Of a DNA stretch of 64,000 nt, positions 21,126-32,264 are shown piece by piece. The stretch is taken from assembly GCA_012845835.1 (NCBI GenBank), contig JABAKD010000023.1, forward strand, positions 4,792,727 through 4,856,726. The letters run 5' to 3'. Position 1 is the stretch's first letter; each line of letters begins with the position of its first letter. A model generated the notes under the pieces. It ran no database searches. It was not told where the DNA came from and worked only from the letters and a program-made list of their open reading frames with translations. The DNA is from Undaria pinnatifida. Its lineage: Eukaryota; Sar; Phaeophyceae; Laminariales; Alariaceae. Position numbers and translations under genes: made by a program.

Positions 21126-24100
21126 CAAGCATGACCCTCTGTGGCAGATGCTCCTCCTCCATACGTGCTACGAATCCCGCAAACAATATCCTCCGTTTGC
21201 GCACTATCGCCTCTATGCTCTCGGAAGCTGTCTTGGCAAGCGCGTCAGCGTACGATAGGGTATGGTCGTCGCGCTTCCGTTTCCCCCATCCAAGGCATCG
21301 AAGGAGCATGGAGTGGTGAACCCGTCGTAGCCTGTCATTGTCAGGCTTCTTCGGGCTCCACGTCATGCAACCGTAAAGAAGTGTCCCGACCACCCCAGCT
21401 TTCAGCAACCGCACCATCAACCATAAGCGCACACCCGGGCGATCATAGATTTCCATCTTGTACCGCAGGAAGCACGCCCAGGCCCTCTGAAGACGTCGCG
21501 TTATTTCAATGCTAAAGTCTCTGTCTGCAGTGATAGCCCCGCTCAAGTACACAAACTCGAATTTTTGTTTGTATACCTGGCCGGCTGCATGATTGTGAAG
21601 GACACCTTCCCCCCGCCTTTGGTTTCCAGGCACATTACCTCTGTTTTTGTCTCGCATACTGTAAGCCCGAACGACGAGCACGCAGTCACGATCACCGTCA
21701 TCATCATTCTCCAGCCATTCCGATGACCGCGATACGATGCCCGCATCGTCTGCGTACAGCATACCCCACAATCTCTGCATCTCATCCCCCTCCTTCCCCC
21801 TCCGCCCGTCGACTTTGCCTGTGCGTGAAGTGCCCTTCTTCTCTCATTTCTCCCGTCGTTGGAGCTGCACCATGTTGTCCGGACGTGATGGTTGCATCAG
21901 CGACAAAGCGTTTCTCGGCCACACGCAGTACCGCCGTGAAAAGCATGTTGAACAGCAGTGGCGCGAGCACGCATCCTCGCCTGAGACCTTGCCCCACGTC
22001 GAACTTATCCGAGCACTCTCCATCATCCAGCCGCACGCATGCTTGCATACCGTCGTGGAATAGGCGGATGATGGCGAGCATTCTTGGTGGCACGCCAAAA
22101 CGATCAAGGACATCCCACAGAAGGGTTCGGTCGACGGATTTGTATGCTTTGGTGAGGTCGACCAAGCACAAGTACAACGGGGTGTCCTTCTTCCGCGCCA
22201 GTTCCTGCAGTCGTCGTACTGCGAACATCATGTCAACCGTCGAGCGTTGGGGTCTGAACCCACACTGTTTCTCCGGCAGAATGTTCTCGCGTTCGCAATA
22301 CTCCCTCAGGCGACCCGCGATGACTTTGAGGAGTACATTGCCGGCGTGAGCCACGAGGGAGATGCCACAATAATTGCCACACTCAGTCCGATCTTTCTTC
22401 TTGTGAAGCCTTAATCGTTGCATCTTTCTATTGTTGCGGTACGCCACCTCCACTCCACACAGCGACGATGATATCATGGAACTTTCAAAGGGTGTTTGAT
22501 TCTCCTTCCTCGGCCGAAACCTTCAAGAGCTCGGCCGGGAGGCCATCGAACCCTACTGCCTTGCCGTTCGCCAACGCACGGTTCGCCTCCTCTACTTCGT
22601 ACCTAGACGGGACATCGTCCAGTGGTCTGCACGGGGGCCATTGCTGAAGCTCGTCCACAATGCTCGGGTCAAGGGTCGGCGACTTGGTGTTAAACAGTTT
22701 GTGAAACCACACCCACCGCTCGCGGATGAGGGCATTATCCCGCAGCAATGGACCTTCCTCGTCTTTGATGTACTGCGAGGTAAAAGTCCTCTTCCCTTCC
22801 ACATCCATCCCCTTGAGGTGTTTGTAGAAGCCCAATGGATCACCTTCTCGGATACGCCCTTCGGGTTGGGTAACGTAATCTTCGAAGAACCTTTTAACAG
22901 TTTCCGCCCGCGTGCGTTTCAGCTGTTTAGCGGTCGCCTTCAAGACTTCCCGTAGACCACGATCGTTTGGAGCAGAACGGACCCGTTTCCTCGCGTCTTC
23001 CCTACCCTGCCATCGTGCATTCAACTCCGCTTTCGTCGCCTCGGTCGCACACCAGCCCCTTGGTACTTATTTGCGCCAAATAAGGGGCGCTATTTCGGCC
23101 GCATTTGACAGTAGCGTCTGGGTCAGTAATGAGGCCATGTCATCAACGCTTCCGGCGTTAGTACCGGATGTCGGGGAGGTAAGCTTGGCTGCTATCGCGT
23201 TTTGTAAGTTCATCCGGAGATGCGGGGCCGCCATTAATCTCGGTAGATCAATAGCTCGCCGGTTTTTGATAACTCTCTTTGGACGATTTGGTGCGATGCG
23301 GCCCAAAAGGCGAATGTGTCCGATTACGAGGTTGTGGTCCGACCCAGCATTCTCTCTTGGTGGGGTCCGCACAGTGACATTACGTACCAATCGTCCATCC
23401 ACTTGCCGTGCCAGTATATGGTCAAGCCTGTACTGGGCCTTCCCTCGGTTAGAGCTCTGGAACGTGTACGATATATCACGGGCAGGTGTAGCATAGTACG
23501 TGTTGAGGAGGGCGAGTTTGTCATCAATTGCGTGAGCCAATAGTCGCTCTCCGTTGTCGTTCAGATCGTCACGTCAGTATGCACCCAATTCCTTGATGTC
23601 GGTCTACCCGATCCCTCTCATGCCTGTACGAGCATTTGCGTCCATCAGGACAAGGAGGTGGTCACCCCCTTGACCTCCTCGTCAAGTGAACCCCAATAGT
23701 AATCCTTTTCGCTGGTGCTCTTGTCGAGAGTTGGAGCATAGCCTACAATGAAAGACACACCGATAGATTTCCATTTGAGTTGGATGCAAACCTTCATCAA
23801 TCTAGCACTGACGCACTCAACCGCGACGTCGCCCTTATCCATCCCTGCCACGATAGAGTCTCTAACAGCTAAGCCTACCCCGTGGTTCTCCTTCTTTCGT
23901 ACTTTCCTCCGCCTGCTCCTGAGCAAAACACAACATACCCGCCGCCGTAAAAGCACTTTGTCCATTGCGCCTCACCTCCTGCAATCCTATGATATCACAA
24001 CCTGCGTCCTCGCAAGTTTTCAGTATCACCTCCGCGTGGCCTATGCCGTTCGTACCCTTGAAAGCAAGAGTGTGCGATCGTCATATGTACCCACGACGAA

Positions 24101-24624
24101 TTCTCTTGCTCTCGACCTAGCCCTTGCATCTGTGCGAAGTTTGTGAGCAGCCCTTCGAATCCTCCTGCGTCTCCTCCTCTTCTTCCGAGCATCCGCTTTC
24201 CTCCATTCCACCCTCCGTTTTTCCCAGACAGAGTATTTCCCCCTCTCCGTCTCCCTTCGCCCATCCGGGTTCTTGCCTAAGTGCCAACGTGAAGGGGGCA
24301 GCGGTCCCGACACGCCACGTCCATCTCCTTCCCGACGTTGGTGCTTACTCGCGCGGGTTCGATCCTCTCTTCTCTGTTCGATACGCGCCCCATGCTTTCC
24401 GCGGCGGTGATGCGACACTGCGTCCGCAGGCAAGGCTGCTGCGTTACATTCCGCGAGGAACGTTTTCGCCTTGTCGCTGGCTGTCACCGCCGGCCCGGCC
24501 ATACCCGAGCGCTAGTTCAGCGCACGAGTAAGGTCAACGCCCCACACCCCCTCAGGGGCTCTGGCACGTTTTGGGGAAGCCTTAGGCCCGAGCACCACCC
24601 CTGCCGGGGAGCAGCCGAGGGGGA
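21126..24624 (-). pseudogene. RTE-like LINE copy 1, 5' part: endonuclease and reverse transcriptase ORF, broken
   Basis: Read on the minus strand from 24624. About 122 nt of leader precedes an ATG at 24502 (MAGPAVTASDKAKTFLAEC), the same start and leader length as in copy 2. An Arg/Lys-rich N-terminal region follows. Next is an APE-type endonuclease (YDDRTL at about 24100; ANARTGMRGIG near 23620; SDHNLV near 23335). Then the [27 protein letters not shown] (motif A, second Asp replaced by Lys), [15 protein letters not shown] and LYADDAGIVSRS. The C-terminal region is HHSMLLRCLGWGKRKRDDH and RRILFAGFVARMEEEHLPQR. The single ORF is broken by frame changes near 24.0, 23.6, 23.05, 22.48 and 21.78 kb and by the copia insertion. 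No RNase H is seen. The RTE-like assignment rests on architecture and tail type; a related EN+RT clade is possible. Confidence 0.85.
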
Positions 24625-24627
24625 AGG

Positions 24628-24815
24628 TATAGAATACCTATATCCGGTAAGTAGCGCTTAGTTAACGTATCAGGGTCGGTGTCCAACGCACCTAGCACGT
24701 AGGTAATTGATTAAGGCCCGTACCTAACGTTCCTAAGCGTCGGGTACGGGTACATACCTGGGTACTTTACCGGGATATACCTTAGTAAGTAGTACCTTAC
24801 CTAACATACCGATCG
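24628..24815. repeat. 'T' repeat, copy on the far side of LINE copy 1
   Basis: Collinear with 13380-13555: 'aatacctatatccggtaagta', 'caacgcacctagcacgtagg', 'cgtacctaacgttcctaagc', 'gggtacatacctgggta'. Together they show LINE copy 1 lies between two copies of the same repeat. Confidence 0.7.
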
Positions 24816-25330
24816 GAATTCCCGCACGGATTGCCTGCCGTGCCTTGGGCTTTTGTGGAATTCGAAATGATTAAAACACACCAAACTGGTCGTTTTTATA
24901 GTGTTGTTTCCAATTCTTGCCCACCAGCAGAACATATACCCTAATCGTGCTGTGAACCGGCTGGAAATGGCTTTGTTCGCAATCAACCTGGTTTCGGATA
25001 CTCCGTAGTACGTACCTGTTTGTTTCGCTTCGCTTGAAGGCCCGCAGAATGCTGATGGCAACGTAACGTGCAAGTTGACAGTTTATGCCAATGGATGGTT
25101 GACGCCATAAACAGGTACCCTGGTAGGGCGTGAAAAAAGCTGGTGGGTGCCCCGTCACACCCCCTCCCGCACCCCCTCCCCCCTCCGTGCGATCGCCGCT
25201 CAACCGTCAACACTACCACATCACCAAAAACACTGCGGCATTCCCACACGTTGGACAAATCATCGATCCCCACTTTATGATCCAGATATTCCCGGGAAGA
25301 TCTGTGTGAGATAGCTCATGGTGCCGGGTG
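24816..25330. other. Unassigned sequence
   Basis: Short minus-strand frames only (up to 110 codons). A C-rich stretch lies at 25155-25185. No family is recognised. Confidence 0.4.
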
Positions 25331-25333
25331 GGA

Positions 25334-25685
25334 GACGCGTGCTACGATACGGATAGTACTTTTTGTCTGAAATGGTTTCTGAATGACGGGGCTTCCTTAA
25401 CCCAGAACCGTCGAAAATGCCGCGTGCTACGGTATAGATGTAGTAAGGTATACCTTTTTTTGGTGAAAATGGTTCCTGAATGACGGGGGCTCCTTAACCC
25501 AAAATCATCGGAAAACAGGGCATTTTGTTTTGCACGATTCTCGATGTGTACCTAGGCCATGGGATGTTCCATCCGATGTAGCAGTCTTACTTTTCTCCAA
25601 ATCTGTTTTTACGGGAGGTTTTAAGCTCCCAAATTCGAGGAACCTCAAAAACAAAAGTGATGCATCTCTATCGTAGCACGAGTCG
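25334..25685 (+). mobile_element. TIR element (MITE) family C, copy 1, with duplicated left end
   Basis: Left end 'gacgcgtgctacgatacgga' and right end 'tctatcgtagcacgagtc' are inverted repeats. Family interior: 'aatgacggggcttccttaac', 'cgattctcgatgtgtaccta', 'ggccatgggatgtt', 'ggttttaagctccc'. The left end occurs twice (25334 and about 25420), an arrangement also found in copy 3 at 32265. No coding capacity. At least ten relatives lie between 29 and 58 kb. Confidence 0.8.
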
Positions 25686-25914
25686 GAAGCCGTGCGATCT
25701 GCGCGATATCCAACATGTCTCCTGGGTTGGGTTGGGTCTGTAATTTATACGCACAGATGCTGCATAACACCTCGTAGCAACGGATACGGGGTCTACAGTA
25801 GTAGATTATCTTGGTCGCGATCTCTTCGAGGTGTGGAAATTTCCTGTTGCGCTCATCAGGCGGAACGGCTGCACTGAAAACCGAACCCATCAACCCGAAA
25901 GAAAGACCCCTTTC

Positions 25915-25996
25915 AAACCAAACCAAACTAACACACGCCAAACCAAACCAAACCAAACCGAACCGAACCGAACCGAAATAAACCAAACCAAACCAG
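25915..25996. repeat. (ACCAA)n / (ACCGA)n pentanucleotide microsatellite
   Basis: Successive 'accaa' steps shading into 'accga' steps and back, with a short interruption. The Lys/Pro/Asn/Gln-rich frame across it is not a gene. Confidence 0.85.
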
Positions 25997-26189
25997 CACA
26001 GCACCGCGCTCAAGGGTGGAAACCCTTAATCGGAAATTTGTACCCTAGCCGAACCATCTCGCACGCCATAGGGTCTCCCCCAGACTCGCACGCCTCCTCT
26101 ACGCGGCCGTGGTCGTACATGGGGATGTCGCCGGTCAGCCGGACCCTCGTGACGGAGAAATTCATTGCTTCCACCTATCATTGGTCCAT

Positions 26190-28110
26190 CATAGCCGGGG
26201 GGGCGGTGGGGCGCGGTTGGCATTGGGGGTGGAGGTAGGGTTTAGGGGTGGATGTTAGAGTCGGGGTGAGGGTGGGGGTCGGGGATGGGGGATCTCCGTC
26301 GTCTGTACCCGCCATCCATTTATGAAAAGGTGGGGGTCGGTGGGGGGAGGAGCGTGGAGGTGGGGACTAGGGTTAGGGTGGTGGGGGGGTGTTAGAGTCG
26401 GGGTGGGAGCTAGGGTTGGGGTGGGGGTGGGGGTTAGGGTCGAGGTGGGGGTTGGAGTGGGTGTGGGGGTTAAGGTCGGGGTAGAGGACAGGGTAAGGGT
26501 GATGGGTGGGAGGTGGAAGCGGGAGTGGGATCGGGGTGGGGGAAACTCCATCGTCTGTTCCCGCTATCCACTCATCGTAGCTTGGGGGTTGGCGGGTGGG
26601 GGCATGGAGGTGGGGGTTATGGTTAAGGTTTTGGTGGGGTTTAGAGTTTGGGAGGGGACTAGGGTTGGGGTGGGGGTCGGGGTTACAGTCGGGGTGGGGG
26701 TTAGAGTCGGAGTATAGGATAGGGTGCGGATGGGGGGTTGGGGGTGGGGATGGGAGCGGGAGTCGGGGTGGGTGAAGCCTCATCGTCTGCCCAAGTTATC
26801 CGCTCACAGGGACGGGGGTTTGGCGGAGAGGGGTTCGTGGAGGTGGGGGATAGGGTTCAGGCGTAAGGGTGGGGTTGCGGTGGGAGTGGAGGTGTACTCA
26901 ATATCATATTGGGGTGGGGGCTGACATTGATGTTGGGATTGGGTTGGGACGTTCGGGGTAGGAGTGGAGCTTGGGTTGGAGGCAATCGCCTGTACCTGTC
27001 ATCCATCCATCTAAGGGCGGGGGTGGAAGTCAGGGTTGGGGTACGGTTTAGCGTGGGCGTGGAAATGGGGTTTTCGGCGAAGGTTGGCTTGCATGTAGAT
27101 TGGGGCGGGGCTAGGAGTGAGGGTTGGGGTGGAGGACACTTCGTCGTCTGTGTCTGTCATCCGTCATAGTGGAGCTGGGGGTTACGGTAGGACTGGGGGC
27201 GGAGGTTCGGGTTGGGGTTGGGGCAAGGTTGGGGCTAAGGCGGTCGTTGTGGGGGTTGCTCTATCGTCCGTACGGGCCGTCCATCCATCCGAGCTGGGGG
27301 TTGTGGTAGGAGTGGAAAATTTTGGTGTTCGGGTGGGGTAGAGGGTGGAGAGTAGAGATGGGAGGGGGGGTCGGGGTGTGGGGTGACTCCGAGGTCGGTA
27401 CCTGCCATCTATTCATCGCAGGGTAGATGTGGGGGTGGGGGTGAAGGTGGGTGGCGTTAGGGTAGTAGTGGGGGTTGAGGTAGAGTTGGGGTTGGGATGG
27501 GGATCAGGGTGGCGTACCTCCATCATGTGGACCTGCCATCCACGCATCCATCACAGCGTAGGGAGGGGGGTAAGGGTTAAAGTGGGAGTGAAGGCTGAGG
27601 TGCGAGTGGGGGTGGAGATGAGGGTGTGGGTTGGTGGGGATGGGACTGTGGGTCTGGGTCGACGTAACTCCACCAAACATGCGTGAAATCCGTCCTTCAC
27701 AGGGTGGGGTTTGGGGTGGTGTTGGGGGGTCGTGGTGGGAGGTCGGGTGAGTACTGGATATGGGAGCGGTGTTCGGAGCGGAGGGGTTGGAGGTTATTTA
27801 GGGGTGAGGATCAGGGCGAGGGAACCTTCATCGTCTGTACCCCCTACCAGGTGGGGGTTGGCGGGGGGCGGCTTGGAGGTGGGGGGTAGGGTTGGGGGGG
27901 GGGAGGTAGGGGCTAGATTCAGGGATCGGGATTAGAATAGAGGTGGGGGGTAGAGTTGGGGTGAGGCGTAGCGTCGAGGTGGGGGCTAGACTCGAGATAG
28001 GGGGTTAGACTCGAGGTGGAGGCTAGAGTCGGGATAGGGGACAGAATGGGGATAGGGGATAGGATGGGCAGGGGTGGGGGTTGGGGTCGGGTCGGGGGAG
28101 TATCCATCGT
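26190..28110 (+). repeat. G-rich minisatellite array (~1.9 kb) with spaced 'catcgtctgtacccgccatc' steps
   Basis: Strongly strand-asymmetric: runs of three to six G separated by short T/A/C steps (ggggtggg, ggttaggg, ggtcggggt). At irregular 120-300 bp intervals a 20-40 bp step recurs (about 26290, 26555, 26785, 26990, 27140, 27265, 27400, 27520, 27830, 28105), with a 'tcgtctgtaccygccatcca' core. Gly/Val-rich frames on plus and Pro/Thr-rich frames on minus are artefacts. High G-quadruplex potential on the plus strand. Confidence 0.85.
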
Positions 28111-28119
28111 TTGTACCCA

Positions 28120-29125
28120 CTAGACCGTTTATGTTCATCCAGAAAAAATGAAGATTGCCCTCCCTCTACTTACCACCACGCGCATCTAATACTCCAGGTG
28201 TTCATTATCAAAACGCATTATTACGCCGAATACGGGAGAGGGAGGAGATGTAGTAATATTCATAACTTAATCGCCTCCTTGCATCGAACACGGAAAGGGG
28301 AGGGGTGTAACACGGCAAGCACACGGTGGCGGTGCTACTAGCAAAGCCCGGACGATCGTCGGTGTGTATTCGCCGGGGACGTTTCCACTACAACCGCAAC
28401 GGCACACGGCTCGGCAAAACAGTAAAAGCACACGACCGGATAGATCGCGATGTAGATCGTCGTATATATTATGTTGTAGACGCCCCCCCCCCCCCGAACA
28501 AAAACAAAGCCCTCAGGTCAACGTCTTTGCGGATGCCAAATCGCCTCCCTCAGAAGGGAAAAAGGGGAGGGGGAGTCGAACGCCCAAAATCTCACCCTAA
28601 TATCGTTGACCATACGGCGGTGAGTGGCCCACGACCCGCTCCGAATCAATTATTAATCCCCCCCCTGCGAGCTAAATCGACCCGTTTTTGGTGTCAACAG
28701 TAGAATTCCCCCCTCCCCCCGGTGAAGCAAGAAGGGGAGATGGGATGGGAATCAAACGGCAAACGCAAGGTAGCCAGCCGTGCGCGATAAAATGAAGGGT
28801 GCACTTGACATCGGAAGGTATCATTAAATCGGTCATATTGGCCAGTAGTCGCAGACGTTTGAGCAACATGGGGCTTATGGGTGACGCGGGATAGAAAGGA
28901 CAACGCAGCGAGAACCATCGACCAGCAAACAGAAATCTCCGGAGCGTCCATCGCATAGAAAAGAGAACGAGGCGATTGGGTGCACTGTACGGACGGCAGG
29001 AGCATCTCACCGTAATGTCGTTGACCATGAGGTGGTGGCCCGTGACCCACTCTGAGTCGATCCTCCCCTCAAACCGGCCGCCCTTCGGGTCCGTCAGAGT
29101 GGCGATACGGTTCATCAAAATCTGA
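28120..29125. other. Unassigned sequence with a ~70-bp direct repeat pair
   Basis: Segments 28598-28672 and 29004-29076 share 'atctcaccgtaatgtcgttg'-type sequence, then 'accat.aggtggtg', 'ggcccgtgacccactc' and 'gaatcaa/gagtcgatc'. On the minus strand a B-box-like 'cgttcgactcccc' follows the first, hinting at a tRNA-related repeat, but no A box is convincing. No gene is recognised. Confidence 0.4.
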
Positions 29126-29129
29126 CATT

Positions 29130-29350
29130 AAAAACGACGGAATCCAAAATCGTCGGAAATGGACAAGAAAAAAAAACATGGCGTGATTCTCCTCGTCTAC
29201 CTCTCGACCATGGGATTTATTACCCGGTGTGTAGCAGTTGTTTTCTTTCTTCTCTCCAAAACTGTGCTTGCGGGGCGGTCTTAAGCTCCTCCCAAAGTGA
29301 GGGGTAGTATTAAGAAAAAAAAGTGGTGCCCGTCTATCGTAGCACGCGTC
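29130..29350 (+). mobile_element. Family C element, copy 2 (left end missing)
   Basis: Holds the family interior ('aaaatcgtcggaaa', 'gggcggtcttaagctcctcc', 'aaagtgaggggtagtattaa') and the right TIR 'cgtctatcgtagcacgcgtc'. The left TIR is not visible. Confidence 0.7.
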
Positions 29351-29351
29351 G

Positions 29352-29490
29352 AAAAGGAAAACGAAAAAAACAAAACAAAACAAAACGAAACGAAACAAAA
29401 CAAAACAAAACAAAACAAAACAAAACAAAACAAAACAAAACAAAACAAAACAAAACAAAACAAAACAAAACAAAACAAAACAAAAACACA
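29352..29490. repeat. (AAAAC)n microsatellite, ~125 bp
   Basis: About 25 near-perfect AAAAC steps directly after the right end of a family C element. The 226-codon minus-strand frame across this and the next repeat is an artefact. Confidence 0.95.
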
Positions 29491-29607
29491 GCGCGAGCGA
29501 TGTTTTTTTCATTTCTGCGGGAAACGAACTAAAAAGTACGCGGATTTGGGCTGCTTGCTCGCTTGCTGTTCTCACCCCAATAAGTAGTAATGGAAGTGAA
29601 ACAACAC

Positions 29608-29752
29608 GCACGCGCGCACACACGCACACACGCACGCACGCTCGCATGCGCACACACGCACATACACGCACATACACACCGCGCACACACGCACACACGC
29701 ACGCACGCATGCGCACACACGCACATACACGCACACACACACCGCGCACAGA
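29608..29752. repeat. (CACACG/CGCACA)n repeat
   Basis: Two similar halves of alternating purine-pyrimidine CA/CG repeats, each ending 'caccgcgcaca'. Potential Z-DNA. Frames across it are artefacts. Confidence 0.9.
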
Positions 29753-30002
29753 ACCAAAGCGGAATTTTCTTTACCTCTTCTTGAGAAGACGGAAAATAAA
29801 TGAAAAAACAAAACGTGCAAAAAGGGCGCGAATGGATGGCGTCCCCTTGCTAGCGTTTTCTTACCCCCATAGAGGTCATGGAACCGTAGGCAAAGCGGTC
29901 GTTCTTCCTTCCCCCGCGGCCCTTGTCCGTCTCGAAGCTCAACAGAAAACCGGCCTCTCCGGCAACGGGAACAACTGCCGTCTGCCGAGAGGATCACATC
30001 GC

Positions 30003-30014
30003 ACACAGCAGCAC

Positions 30015-30045
<31 letters not shown>
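30003..30045. repeat. (CAG)n tract
   Basis: About a dozen CAG units with one interruption. No protein-coding context is recognised. Confidence 0.9.
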
Positions 30046-30215
30046 AGTTGTTCGGACTGCAATGGTCACGTACACGATGCGCCAAAACCCATCGCCTCAA
30101 GCATGTTTGGTCCGTGACAAGGTATAGAGATACTCGTGCTAGAGGTGGAAACCCGTTAGTGTAGCCTTGAACCCCCTTTTAAGGGCCTCTTTTTGGCAGT
30201 GGCGCGGGGATCACC

Positions 30216-30482
30216 GACTAAATTCTACGATAACTCCCCCCTCAAAAGCCAGCGATCTTCTTTAACGAACGTTTCATAGCTGCTCGACACAAGGAAAGAT
30301 GCTGTTGACAGAAAGCTGTCCACATATTTTCTTGCGCGCAAAGGTCTGGCGATCGACGACGTCGGGGTGTCTAAATAGGGACAACGTTCTTCAGGAGATA
30401 CGACCGGGAGGAGTTGGTTTTGAAACCGGCGGTTTTGTTAGAGAAAAAGTTGGGGGGGGGGGGGGGCTACCGTAGAATGACC
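30216..30482 (+). mobile_element. TIR element (MITE) family D, copy 1
   Basis: Left end 'gactaaattctacgataact' plus C-run, right end G-run plus 'ggctaccgtagaatgac', giving a TIR of about 20-22 bp. The interior is shared with 51281-51525 ('tttctttaacgaacgtttca', 'ctgctcgacacaaggaa', 'cgacgtcggggtgtc', 'caggagatacgaccgggag'). Non-coding; about 265 bp. Confidence 0.8.
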
Positions 30483-30895
30483 CCACTCGTGCCAGTGACC
30501 CCCTGTTTCTTGCGGTCATCATGAGCGTTCATCATGATGTCTTGATTTTACGACGTGAATCCCTCTGATGGGATGGTTACATCTACGCCGGGCGCCAAGA
30601 AAACCGCGTCAACTACTTCCGCCGGAAGGTGCGGTCTGTCTACAGAGTCAGTCGTGCCGAGTGCCTCAGATCCGGCAGTGAAAAACAGGGTACCCCTCCT
30701 ACCCTAGCCTTGTGAACCTTGGCGAGGACCAGCAGCAAGAGCAGCGTTTTTGGCACAGACAGGGTGCGCGCGTCAAATCGGAGCAAAACCATGGACCGAA
30801 TCCAATTACATATTATATTTGTGCTGTAGAAGGTTGCAAAACTGTAGCAGCTGTACAATGCCGGTGGTGGTGGTGTGATGATGGTGGCGGTAGGA
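30483..30895. other. Unassigned sequence
   Basis: Short frames on both strands, none recognised. GGT-rich step at 30860-30895. Confidence 0.35.
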
Positions 30896-30899
30896 AGCG

Positions 30900-31080
30900 T
30901 TAGTGTTGGAGCCATCCCCTGGTGGGGCAGCAGGAAGTTTCCGAGCTCTTAGCACCACGAGGAGCTCAAATAGCTCACCCGCAAAAAAAACATGACTTCT
31001 TCGAAGGCATTTCGTTCGTGTCCCGCGCAACCCGCGACCAAGTTTCTCTACGCACCTCAAGTCCTAAACAAATAGTCTAG
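30900..31080 (-). repeat. Dispersed repeat family F, copy 1
   Basis: On the minus strand it shares with 31480-31615, 46915-47030 and 60285-60440 the steps 'gcgaacgaa..gccttc', 'tgagctcct' and 'ctgctgcacccc..ggatg'. The class is unclear; ends are not sharply defined. Confidence 0.45.
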
Positions 31081-31082
31081 AC

Positions 31083-31150
31083 TATACCAACAACGCAGCT
31101 TGCAAAGACGAGTGTTGACCCGAAATTCGTCGAATTCACGGCTGACGTCC
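31083..31150 (+). repeat. Divergent family B start-codon motif
   Basis: Reads 'cgcagcttgcaaagacgagt' and continues in the frame (T)SVDPKFVEFTADVLEIF. Compare MSFDEIFDLTAGVYF in the other B copies. Similarity is stronger at the protein than the base level past the first 20 bp. Confidence 0.45.
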
Positions 31151-31424
31151 TTGAAATATTCTTTTATAAAATATTTGCACTCGAGTGATTTTATCAGGCA
31201 AACCCAACAAGGTAGTTCTTCACTTGAGCAGCTCAGTCGGTCAGGTACATTTACTAGATAATCCAACAACTTACGAAGGCTGTGGTAGGAGGGTGTTGAC
31301 ACCCCCAGTTTTCACGATAACCTACCATACTCGCACGAGCGACCCCTGTACCCTCACTGACGAAACGCCTTTAGGGTCATCCCACGGTAGGGGTCGCAGT
31401 TGTATGATTTCGCCAAAGAGTCCC

Positions 31425-31620
31425 TGGGTGATTGAGCTCCTCATGTGAGGAACTGCGGGTCAATGAAATAGTTTTTTTCGTGACTAAGGCATAGAAGCTT
31501 GGTCGGGTTGTGCGAACGAATGCCTTCCAAATCATTTTTTCGAGTGAGATATTGAGCTCCTCATGTGAAGAACTCAGGGACTTTCTGCTGCAAACCCCTA
31601 CCTTTACACGACATACTTGG
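31425..31620 (+). repeat. Family F, copy 2
   Basis: 'gagctcctcatgtga' occurs twice (31434 and 31555). Between them lies 'gcatagaagcttggtcggg', then 'cgaacgaatgccttcc'. The right end has 'ctttctgctgcaaacccc'. Matches 46915-47290 in the same orientation. Confidence 0.55.
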
Positions 31621-31747
31621 CGGAAAACGTGGCTACTTATCGCATTGCGGATTTATGCTGTTAGATTGGTATAGTAGGTTGAGACCGGAAAGAAACAGGG
31701 GGATCACTTGCGCGAGTGACTCCGGGCCACTGGAAAAAAAAAAATCC

Positions 31748-31839
31748 GTTGACGCCTTCTCCACTGGAAACTTTTTTTGGGGACAAATTTACTTAATTTT
31801 AGTATAGGGAGGGCTTTTGGGGCTCTAAACGGGGGTAAA
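31748..31839 (+). mobile_element. Miniature TIR element family G, degraded copy
   Basis: Starts 'gttgacgccttctccactgg', runs through 'gggacaaatttacttaattt' and 'agtatagggagggcttttgg', and ends 'ctaaacgggggtaaaa'. Same interior and length as the copies at 11333 and 44808, with eroded ends. Confidence 0.65.
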
Positions 31840-31920
31840 AGGGACATAAACTCCTATCGTAGAATTGGTGAATCTGCAACCCCTACCGTGGAATGACTCG
31901 TTGATAGTGTGTAGCGGTGG

Positions 31921-32239
31921 GTCGTTCTACGATAGCCCCCCCCCCCCCCACCTTTTCTTCAACGAAATCGCCGGTTTTGAAGCCAGCCCCCAGGCCGTAT
32001 CTCGTGAAATATGAAGTGCACCTACCTTTCACCTTTTTGCCACCCCAACGTGATCGTTCCGGGGCGTGCTCCTTTTCGCATGCTCAAGGAAATATTTGAA
32101 TGTATGTGTAGGCATTTTTTTTTTCTCACAATCGCGCATCCTTCCTCGAGTTCTCAAGCAACTAGATGAAACGTTCGTTCTAAAGAAAATCGGTGGCGTT
32201 TTTTTTTTGGGGGGGAGGCTATATTGTAGAATATCAGTC
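31921..32239 (-). mobile_element. Family D element, copy 2
   Basis: Left 'gtcgttctacgatagccccc', right G-run plus 'ggctatattgtagaatatca'. The interior in reverse orientation includes 'aaatcgccggttttgaagcc' and 'cgtatctcgtgaaatat'. It is followed 26 bp later by a family C element. Confidence 0.75.
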
Positions 32240-32264
32240 TGATCGTGGTAGTGGTAGAGTGGTA

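Noticed and set aside
26322-27341. Series of 60-131 codon Gly/Val-rich ORFs
   Set aside because: They follow the G-rich minisatellite in several frames with no shared start or end.
26190-28110. Interstitial telomere
   Set aside because: ggttaggg steps are scattered and never in an uninterrupted TTAGGG series; the array has other conserved steps.
29069-29749. 226-codon minus-strand ORF
   Set aside because: It is composed of (AAAAC)n and (CACACG)n read through; Phe/Cys/Leu and Val/Cys/Arg repeats are artefacts.
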